Below, piece after piece: positions 7,151-12,687 of a stretch of 12,687 nucleotides of DNA. Source of the stretch: an uncultured Selenomonadaceae bacterium (GTDB lineage: Bacteria; Bacillota; Negativicutes; Selenomonadales; Selenomonadaceae). Position 1 is the first letter of the stretch. Every line of letters begins with the position of its first letter. The position numbers were made by a program, and so were the translations under genes. The notes beneath the pieces are model-generated. The model saw nothing but the letters and a program-made list of their open reading frames with translations, was not told the origin of the DNA and searched no databases. The stretch covers positions 1 to 12,687 of the forward strand of contig CAJODU010000029.1 in assembly GCA_905233325.1 (NCBI GenBank). Direction: 5' to 3'.

Positions 7151-8491
7151 CTACTTAAACCAATTCATCACATTTTGAGCATGATCCATCAATATAAATA
7201 ATATCGTCCTGTCACCGGGCAGGAGAATTGTATTTCCGTTGGGAATTGCCGCCTTATCATTCCGAACATAAGCACAAACCAAACATTCTTTGGGGAGGTC
7301 AACTTCCATCAACTTCTTTCCGGCAACTTTGGCACCTTCTTGGACAATAACCTCAATAGCCTCAGCTTTTGCACCTTCCAAAATCGAGACAGACACAACG
7401 CCGCCGCGTCTAACAAAGGCAAGCACCTCACTGGCTGAAAGAAGTCGAGCAGAAATTACAATATCAATACCGACTGTCTCAATGAGGTCTGCGTATTCCG
7501 TGCGATAGACTCTCACAACAGTCTTCTTTGCACCCATATGCTTACAAAGAAGTGCCATCATCAGATTGAGCTTGTCATCTTCCGTCACGCAGACAACCAC
7601 ATCAGCAGAGCCGACACCTTCCTCAGTCAGAAGATCGATATTAGTCCCATCGCCGAGAATTGCCATACTTGAACCCGTCAAAGCCTCTGCCATCTCATTG
7701 CATCGCTCTTGGTTGTGTTCTATCACCTTAACGTAGACACCAACTTTGTTGAGCTTGACGGCAAGCGTGCGACCTATCCTGCCGGCTCCGATAATCATCA
7801 CTCTTTCCAGCTTTTTGGCCTCTTGGTGGACGAAGTTTTCGCTGAATTTAGCTATGGCCTCAGGGAAACCGATAAAATAGGCACCGTCGTGTATTTGCAG
7901 ACTGTCATTACCGTGAGGAATAATCATTCTGTGATCGCGCAGAATCATTCCGGCAAGCACACCTTTTGGCAGTTTGAGATTCTTGAAGGGTATGTTGGCA
8001 AGTTTTGACCGCTTGTTGATTTTCGCCTCAAAAAGTCTTATCTTACCGTGAGCAAAGTCTTCAACATCAAGAGCCGCGGGCATTGTGAGGATTCTGTAAA
8101 TCTCATTAGCCGCAATCATCTCAGGATTGAGCATTAAATCTATATCAAATGTCTCTTTGACATAATCCTTGACTTCGCCCATATATTGCAGATCGCGGAT
8201 TCTGGCTATCGTGTGAGTGATTCCGTGTTTCTTGGCGAGAATACAGCATACCATATTGACTTCATCGGAGGCAGTCACGGCGATGAGAATATCAGCACCA
8301 TTGACGTCGGGATCGTCCATTGTGATTGGGCTGGCACCATTTGCAGTGATTGTGAGTACGTCGAGATTATTTTTGACGGCAGTGAGCTGATCTTCGTCGT
8401 GATCGACAACAACAACATCATGCTTCTCCCGTGAAAGTAAATCCGCAATGGTATAGCCGAGCTTGCCTGCCCCAACGATAATCACTCTCAT
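7151..8491 (-). CDS. trkA: Trk potassium transport system peripheral protein TrkA
   Basis: The protein has 446 residues with the duplicated RCK layout of full-length TrkA: a Rossmann fold with GAGKLG (7-12) and the acidic VVVVDHDE beta-2 end, a C-terminal subdomain (about 135-215), then a second Rossmann fold with GAGRIG (235-240) and a second C-terminal subdomain to the end. TrkA binds NAD(H) and nucleotides and gates the membrane K+ channel subunit TrkH/TrkG from the cytoplasmic side. No trkH is present in this window. The start is ATG 8491, with GGAGG seven bases upstream; an in-frame ATG at 8512 lies before that site and is less likely. It is the first gene of the leftward run, behind an extended -10 promoter. 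Confidence 0.95.
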   Translation of the reverse strand: MRVIIVGAGKLGYTIADLLSREKHDVVVVDHDEDQLTAVKNNLDVLTITANGASPITMDDPDVNGADILIAVTASDEVNMVCCILAKKHGITHTIARIRDLQYMGEVKDYVKETFDIDLMLNPEMIAANEIYRILTMPAALDVEDFAHGKIRLFEAKINKRSKLANIPFKNLKLPKGVLAGMILRDHRMIIPHGNDSLQIHDGAYFIGFPEAIAKFSENFVHQEAKKLERVMIIGAGRIGRTLAVKLNKVGVYVKVIEHNQERCNEMAEALTGSSMAILGDGTNIDLLTEEGVGSADVVVCVTEDDKLNLMMALLCKHMGAKKTVVRVYRTEYADLIETVGIDIVISARLLSASEVLAFVRRGGVVSVSILEGAKAEAIEVIVQEGAKVAGKKLMEVDLPKECLVCAYVRNDKAAIPNGNTILLPGDRTILFILMDHAQNVMNWFK

Positions 8492-8533
8492 CTGCTTGCC
8501 TCCATTTTTCATAATCCATATTTACACACAAGC

Positions 8534-8562
8534 ATTATATCATAATAAATCAAAAATTTAAA
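8534..8562 (-). promoter_or_regulatory. predicted sigma-A promoter for trkA (extended -10)
   Basis: On the minus strand TGATATAAT at 8542-8534 is a perfect extended -10 element. The weak -35 TTTAAA at 8562-8557 is 17 bases away, which fits an extended -10 promoter that needs little -35 contact. Transcription would start near 8527, about 36 bases before the trkA ATG. This is the only strong leftward promoter I can see ahead of the nine-gene run. Confidence 0.6.
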
Positions 8563-8583
8563 TATTATCAAACGTAAAAATTA

Positions 8584-8612
8584 TTGTAAAAAATTTAAAT
8601 TTGTGATAGAAT
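8584..8612 (+). promoter_or_regulatory. predicted sigma-A promoter for dnaB
   Basis: TTGTAA (8584-8589) and TAGAAT (8607-8612) are separated by 17 bases. The predicted transcript start is near 8619. It lies back to back with the trkA promoter, the two -35 boxes being about 21 bases apart in a very AT-rich stretch, so one regulator could affect both directions. No clear operator is visible. Confidence 0.5.
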
Positions 8613-8630
8613 GATTCAACTGAAATTTAG

Positions 8631-10022
8631 ATGAAATTGATTGAGAGGCAGGAATTGAAGTTGAACAAAAACTTGCCGAGCGATATAAACGCAGAAAAGG
8701 CCGTTATTGCCGCAATGCTGATGACAGAAGAGGCCATTGAAAAAGCAAATTCCATACTAAATGCTGATGATTTCTTTCAGGAAGAAAACCGCATACTTTT
8801 TCAAGCCATTGCAGATATGAATTCAAAGGGGCAAAGGATAGACAGCATCACTTTAAATGATTATCTCAAAAAGAATAAATTACTTGAAAAGCTCGGTGGA
8901 GCAAGTGTTCTTTTTCAATTCGGTGATTTAATTTCCACACCTGCAAATGTCGTTTCACATTCAAACATAGTCAAAGAAAAGGCCGTTTTGAGAAAATTGA
9001 TTGAAACTGCCGAATCTATAGTCAATGAGGCCTATGAAGACAAAGACGAACTTGCCACTATCATAGAACACGCCGAAAGTAAAATTTTTTCAATAACTTC
9101 TGATGAATCTGACAGTGATTTTGAGCATATCAAACCTATCATTAAACGAGTATTCAACAGGATAAATTATCTTTATGAACATACTGATAAATATACAGGA
9201 CTGCCGACAGGCTTTAATGATCTTGATGATGCTACTTCCGGTTTACAAAATTCAGATTTAATATTGATTGCGGCACGTCCTTCAATGGGAAAGACAGCCT
9301 TTGCTCTCAACATTGCTTATAATATCTCAATGGGAAATATAAAGAAAAGCCCCAAAATGACGGCGATATTTTCGCTGGAAATGTCCAAGGAGCAGCTTGC
9401 TTACAGATTTTTGAGTATGCACTCCAAGCTGGATTCTCAATCAATAAGGAATGGAAATTTAAATCGTGATGATTGGAATAATCTGCCGTTGATGATAAAT
9501 GATATTGAAAAGGCTAAGCTGTATATTGATGATACTTCAGGCTTGACGGTTATGGAAGTTCGTTCCAGGGCAAAACGTCTCAAAAAAATGTATGGGCTGG
9601 ATTTATTGATAATAGACTATCTGCAGCTTATGCAGGGAAGAACCAGGAAGGGCGGAGAAGTCAATCGTCAGCAGGAAATATCAGAAATATCGCGATCGCT
9701 GAAGGCCTTGGCTCGTGAATTAAATGTGCCGGTGATTGCACTGTCACAATTAAGCAGAGCAGTAGAAATGCGTGCAGAGAAAAAGCCAATGCTGTCAGAT
9801 TTGCGTGAATCAGGCTCACTTGAGCAAGATGCTGATATTGTAATGTTCCTCTATCGTGAAGATTATTACAACGCCAACACCGAGAATCAAAACATCACTG
9901 ATGTCATCATTGCCAAGCATCGTAACGGACCTGTCAAAACCGTTCAGCTCTATTTTGATAAGAATCATATCAAATTTGAAAATCTTGCAAAAAATGTGAA
10001 AGATAATGATAAAACCGTTTGA
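8631..10022 (+). CDS. dnaB: replicative DNA helicase DnaB
   Basis: The frame is 463 codons, normal length for bacterial DnaB. The N-terminal helical collar domain (about 15-120, starting LPSDINAEKAVIAAML) precedes the RecA-like motor. Walker A ARPSMGKT lies at 215-222, FSLEMSKEQL near 247-256, Walker B LLIIDYLQL at 325-333, the SQLSR motif near 372-376, and AKHRNGP carries the arginine-finger region near the end. The protein forms hexamers that unwind the fork. The coordinates use the first ATG, which lacks a ribosome binding site. The frame contains GAGAGG and AGGA a little downstream, placing TTG 8655 or TTG 8661 (MNKNLPSDI) at good spacing, so the true start may be one of these. The gene is more AT-rich than the PTS gene after it. 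No rplI or other replication gene is adjacent in this window. Confidence 0.95.
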   Translation: MKLIERQELKLNKNLPSDINAEKAVIAAMLMTEEAIEKANSILNADDFFQEENRILFQAIADMNSKGQRIDSITLNDYLKKNKLLEKLGGASVLFQFGDLISTPANVVSHSNIVKEKAVLRKLIETAESIVNEAYEDKDELATIIEHAESKIFSITSDESDSDFEHIKPIIKRVFNRINYLYEHTDKYTGLPTGFNDLDDATSGLQNSDLILIAARPSMGKTAFALNIAYNISMGNIKKSPKMTAIFSLEMSKEQLAYRFLSMHSKLDSQSIRNGNLNRDDWNNLPLMINDIEKAKLYIDDTSGLTVMEVRSRAKRLKKMYGLDLLIIDYLQLMQGRTRKGGEVNRQQEISEISRSLKALARELNVPVIALSQLSRAVEMRAEKKPMLSDLRESGSLEQDADIVMFLYREDYYNANTENQNITDVIIAKHRNGPVKTVQLYFDKNHIKFENLAKNVKDNDKTV

Positions 10023-10047
10023 CAATTCTCAAAAATCAATGTATCAT
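10019..10047 (+). promoter_or_regulatory. predicted sigma-A promoter for the PTS gene, overlapping the dnaB stop
   Basis: A consensus -35 TTGACA (10019-10024) and a -10 TATCAT (10042-10047) are separated by exactly 17 bases. The -35 box includes the dnaB TGA stop at 10020-10022. Transcription would begin near 10054, leaving a leader of about 52 bases before the TTG start. This lets the PTS gene be expressed independently of dnaB, and no terminator separates the two. Confidence 0.7.
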
Positions 10048-10065
10048 AGACATGTAATTATTCTA

Positions 10066-10078
10066 GTGAGGTTCTCAC
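10066..10078 (+). repeat. small perfect inverted repeat in the PTS leader
   Basis: GTGAG-GTT-CTCAC forms a five-base-pair palindrome with a three-base centre, just inside the predicted transcript and 13 bases before the ribosome binding site. It could be an operator half-site pair or a small RNA hairpin. It is too short for an intrinsic terminator and has no following T-run. Confidence 0.35.
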
Positions 10079-10105
10079 AAATTGTTCATAAGGGAGGTAA
10101 AAACT

Positions 10106-12025
10106 TTGAAGAACATCACAATCAGTAGCCCGCTTGATGGTCAATTGATTCCGCTTAATGAAGTCAATGATCCTGTATTTGCGGGCGGTGCAATGGGTCG
10201 TGGTGCAGCTGTCAAGAATCCGAAGGGCAAAGTTTACGCACCTTTTGACGGCGAGATTTCCGTCTTCTTTGACACTCATCACGCAATCGGTATTCACTCC
10301 AATGATGGTATTGACTTGTTAATCCACGTTGGTATGGATACTGTCGGCCTGAAGGGTAAACACTTTACTCCGAAAGCCAAGCAGGGCGACAAAGTCAAGA
10401 AAGGTCAACTCTTACTTGAATTTGATCCCGAAGGTATCAAGTCTGCTAATCTTGATACAACAACTCCCGTCGTCGTAACCAACCACACAGAGTTTGGCGA
10501 CATTACCTTTGAACTCAATGATCAAAAGGTAGTATCAAAGGCTCCGGCAGCAGCAGCAACAGTTTCTGTTGCGAAAGACGCTGACGATGCCAAGTATGAC
10601 AGTCTGCCTGATGATGAGCGCGTTGCAAAGCTCATTATGAAGTATGTCGGCGGTCCCGACAACGTCAGAAGTGCTGAACACTGTGCCACTCGTCTCCGTC
10701 TCATTGTCAACGACAAATCCAAAATCCAAGAGAAGAAGATCGAAAACATCGAAGGTGTTAAAGGTCAATTCTTCGCCGCTCAGCAGTATCAAATTATCTG
10801 CGGCACAGGCTTTGTCGATAAGGTCACCGAACAATTCATTAAACTCAAGCCATCTCTTGCAGGCGGCGGCAACAAGCAAGCTGCTTATGAGCAGATGACT
10901 CTTGTGCAGAAGATCTCCCGTACTCTCGGTGATGTCTTCGTTCCTATTATCCCCGTTCTCGTTGCAACAGGTCTTTTCATGGGTCTGCGCGGTGCCATGC
11001 TTTCGCTCGGCAGTGAGTGGGATCCTACATTCTTGACAATGACGCAGGTCTTGACTGATACTGCATTTGCGTTCCTGCCGGCTCTTGTTTGTTGGTCAAC
11101 AATGAACAAGTTCGGTGGTACTCCTGTTATTGGTATTGTTCTTGGTTTAATGCTGGTTTTCCCTGCTTTGCCTAATGCTTATGTCGTTGGTGGATTCGCC
11201 AACACGCTCAAGGATTTGGGCTTGACTTGGCAAGAGGCTGCTCAGATTGCTGAATATGCCGGCAAAGTTCCTATTCCTCTTGATCTCGGTATCTTCACTG
11301 TTCCTCTGGTCGGTTATCAGGGTTCTGTTCTTCCGGCTCTCGTTCTCGGTATATTCGCAGCTAAATTGCAGCAATGGCTTAAAACCTTCATTCCTGATAT
11401 TATTGATCTGATTGTTACTCCGTTCCTTACCCTGCTCCTCTCCATGCTCCTCGGTTTCATCGTTATTGGTCCTATCATGCATGGTCTTGAGCAAGTCGTC
11501 TTTGGAACAGTCCAGTCCTTCCTCAACCTCCCGATTATCGGTGGTCTTGTTATAGGTGCTTTCCAACAAGTCATTGTTATCTTCGGTGTTCATCACGTCT
11601 TCAATGCTCTTGAGGTTTACCTGCTCAGCACAACCGGTGCCGATCCTTTCAACGCAATCATCACCTGCGCTACAATCGGTCAAGGCGGTGCGGCAGTTGC
11701 AGTTGCTCTCAAGACTCAGAACGCCAAAAAGCGTGCTCTGTACATCTCCTCAGCAGTTCCGGCCTTCCTCGGAATCACCGAGCCTGCTATCTTCGGTATT
11801 AACCTTCGTTTCATGAAGCCGTTTATCTTCGGTTGCTGCGGCGGTGCTGCCGGTGGTGCAGTCTCAAGTGCACTCGGTCTTGCCGGTACCGGTATGGGTA
11901 TTACGGTTATCCCAGGTACATTGCTTTATATGAATGGTCAGCTCGGTTCCTACGTCATCGTCAACCTTATCGGTTTGGCAGTTGGTTTCGGTTTGACTTA
12001 TGTATTCTATAAGACAGAAGAATAA
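10106..12025 (+). CDS. PTS permease, glucose superfamily, IIA-IIB-IIC fusion (sucrose/trehalose/beta-glucoside-like)
   Basis: The protein has 639 residues. Residues 1-145 form a Crr-type IIA domain with His59 (DTHHAIGI) and the phosphoryl-accepting His74 (LLIHVGMDTV). A short Ala-rich linker follows. The IIB domain (about 168-250) has its phosphocysteine at Cys193 (EHCATRLRL). The IIC membrane domain runs from about 270 to the end and includes ITEPAIFGI near the sugar site. It imports and phosphorylates a sugar using phosphoenolpyruvate via EI and HPr. The IIB and IIC resemble the sucrose/trehalose/beta-glucoside branch; the sugar cannot be fixed because no hydrolase gene is adjacent. The start is TTG 10106, with AGGGAGG eight bases upstream. 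The A-B-C order is uncommon, since B-C-A or C-B-A is usual. Codon use is rich in C-ending and GGT codons, suggesting high expression. Confidence 0.9.
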   Translation: MKNITISSPLDGQLIPLNEVNDPVFAGGAMGRGAAVKNPKGKVYAPFDGEISVFFDTHHAIGIHSNDGIDLLIHVGMDTVGLKGKHFTPKAKQGDKVKKGQLLLEFDPEGIKSANLDTTTPVVVTNHTEFGDITFELNDQKVVSKAPAAAATVSVAKDADDAKYDSLPDDERVAKLIMKYVGGPDNVRSAEHCATRLRLIVNDKSKIQEKKIENIEGVKGQFFAAQQYQIICGTGFVDKVTEQFIKLKPSLAGGGNKQAAYEQMTLVQKISRTLGDVFVPIIPVLVATGLFMGLRGAMLSLGSEWDPTFLTMTQVLTDTAFAFLPALVCWSTMNKFGGTPVIGIVLGLMLVFPALPNAYVVGGFANTLKDLGLTWQEAAQIAEYAGKVPIPLDLGIFTVPLVGYQGSVLPALVLGIFAAKLQQWLKTFIPDIIDLIVTPFLTLLLSMLLGFIVIGPIMHGLEQVVFGTVQSFLNLPIIGGLVIGAFQQVIVIFGVHHVFNALEVYLLSTTGADPFNAIITCATIGQGGAAVAVALKTQNAKKRALYISSAVPAFLGITEPAIFGINLRFMKPFIFGCCGGAAGGAVSSALGLAGTGMGITVIPGTLLYMNGQLGSYVIVNLIGLAVGFGLTYVFYKTEE

Positions 12026-12110
12026 TTTTGAAAATCTGCCTTATTTCGATTTGTAAATTCTTGATGTTTCGATAACGTCGCGGAACTATCCTCATACACG
12101 AAAATTTAAT

Positions 12111-12142
12111 CGCCGCAGTGAAAAAAGCTGCGGCGTTTTTTT
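12111..12142 (+). terminator. rho-independent terminator of the PTS gene
   Basis: A perfect eight-base-pair GC-rich stem (CGCCGCAG with CTGCGGCG) and a nine-base loop are followed at once by seven T residues. It lies 86 bases after the PTS stop on the same strand. The reverse strand has only a poor T-run, so it acts mainly rightward. Confidence 0.9.
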
Positions 12143-12177
12143 GAGTTTTTCGCCATAAATATATCATAATCATTTAG

Positions 12178-12312
12178 GGCGTGTTGGCAAACTATAAAAA
12201 AATAAGCCCTGAGTTGCTCTCTTTGGTAAAATTGCAAAATCAAGGAGAGAGAACTCACGGCAAATATCTTGCTCACATAGCATTAGCAGCAATCAAAATT
12301 CAACTAAAATGA
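12178..12312 (+). pseudogene. short open frame, possible remnant of a gene C-terminus
   Basis: A 44-codon frame lies between the TAG at 12175 and the TGA at 12310. Its translation reads like real protein (NYKKISPELLSLV, then GKYLAHIALAAIKIQLK at the end), with a helical, amphipathic C-terminus that recalls the ends of some transposases. There is no ribosome binding site for the GTG at 12181, so if it derives from a gene it is a broken fragment. The family is not recognised, and chance cannot be excluded at this length. It sits between the PTS terminator and the SpoIIE-type gene, a usual place for insertion scars. Confidence 0.3.
12211..12256. repeat. imperfect inverted repeat in intergenic region
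   Basis: GAGTT-G-CTCTCT (12211-12222) pairs with AGAGAG-AACTC (12246-12256): eleven base pairs with one bulged G and a loop of about 23 bases. A second, shorter inverted pair, AGGGC (12176-12180) and GCCCT (12206-12210), lies just to the left. On the minus strand the larger stem is followed after a few bases by seven T residues, so it could weakly terminate the leftward SpoIIE-type transcript, but the T-run is displaced from the stem. An insertion-element end is another possibility. The rest of 12143-12344 shows nothing else clear. Confidence 0.45.
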
Positions 12313-12344
12313 CTTTATCTACACACTCTAATGTTTTATAATTT

Positions 12345-12687
12345 TCATTTATTTTTCCCTAAAAATCTTACGCCCAGCATGGTGATGTCATCGGACTGTT
12401 CAGCTCCGTCTGCGTGAGCATCTATATCCTTTCTCACCTCCGCAAGAATTTCTTGTGTGGAAATGTCGCTGCTGATACGATTAAGAGTAGATTGGAGCCG
12501 TTCCTCCGTATAGAGATTGCTGTCTTTATCCATTGCCTCAGTCACACCGTCAGTGTAAAGATAAAGCATATCATTGTGATGAAGTGTAAGACGATGGGCT
12601 TCGTATGTCGCATCCTCCTCCGCTCCGAGCATCATATGCTTCTTCTTTTGGGTTAAGTAGCGGAATTTGCCATTTTCACGCACCAAA
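12345..12687 (-). CDS. SpoIIE/PP2C-type serine phosphatase, C-terminal part (cut by the right edge)
   Basis: About 114 residues of the C-terminus are present, and the frame stays open to the right edge, so the start is outside the window. MMLGAEEDATY, LTLHHNDMLYLYTDGVTEAMD, a YTEERL segment and the final EQSDDITMLGVRF match the last part of the PP2C-like SpoIIE/RsbU phosphatase domain. The TDG aspartate and the DD near the end are metal ligands. Such enzymes dephosphorylate anti-sigma-factor antagonists or similar partners, often under a sensor domain that lies in the missing N-terminus. It converges with the PTS gene. The target is unknown. Confidence 0.9.
   Translation of the reverse strand, partial: LVRENGKFRYLTQKKKHMMLGAEEDATYEAHRLTLHHNDMLYLYTDGVTEAMDKDSNLYTEERLQSTLNRISSDISTQEILAEVRKDIDAHADGAEQSDDITMLGVRFLGKNK

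Noticed and set aside
11147..11683. 178-codon open frame on the minus strand
   Set aside because: It is antisense to the IIC domain of the PTS gene; its Asn/Asp/Glu-rich, low-complexity translation is typical of a shadow frame.
12178..12312. Complete IS5-like insertion sequence, suggested by GGGCGTGTTGGCAAAC resembling an element end
   Set aside because: No matching inverted end is found to the right and there is no transposase of usable length; only a possible remnant is reported.
1..12687. CRISPR array, tRNA or rRNA genes
   Set aside because: No regularly spaced repeats and no tRNA- or rRNA-like segments were seen on either strand.

Overview
The window looks like chromosomal DNA of a low-GC, Gram-positive-lineage bacterium: strong AGGAGG-like ribosome binding sites, sigma-A type promoters, a TrkA potassium regulator, a SpoIIE-type phosphatase and a glucose-superfamily PTS permease. 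A Firmicute is likely and the Negativicutes (Selenomonas and relatives) are plausible, but there is no rRNA or other marker to fix this. Non-ATG starts (TTG, GTG) are common here.

Left two thirds (1-8491): nine genes all read leftward with short gaps or overlaps. In transcription order they are trkA; a DUF488 protein; a dual-OB-like protein; a small PBECR/RelE-like putative nuclease overlapping a DUF2283-like protein; a 1085-residue protein with a degenerate J-like N-terminus, two zinc ribbons and FN3-like beta domains; an HD phosphohydrolase; a membrane acyltransferase; and the N-terminus of a nitroreductase that runs off the left edge. An extended -10 promoter lies ahead of trkA. No convincing terminator is visible inside the run, so it may be one transcript, although the gene content is mixed (housekeeping at one end, accessory-looking in the middle).

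Centre (8513-8630): a short AT-rich divergent promoter region separates trkA from dnaB. dnaB encodes a complete replicative helicase. A near-consensus sigma-A promoter overlaps its stop codon and drives the next gene, a single-chain PTS permease with the order IIA-IIB-IIC, which ends at a clear rho-independent terminator (12111-12142).

Right end (12143-12687): an intergenic stretch holds inverted repeats and a short protein-like open frame that may be a gene remnant. The C-terminal end of a SpoIIE/PP2C-type phosphatase then reads leftward from the right edge.

The most interesting part is 2059-7105. Five poorly characterised genes (nucleic-acid-binding-like, nuclease-like and chaperone-like) sit together between housekeeping genes and could form an undescribed stress or conflict module. 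That is inference from gene content and spacing only.
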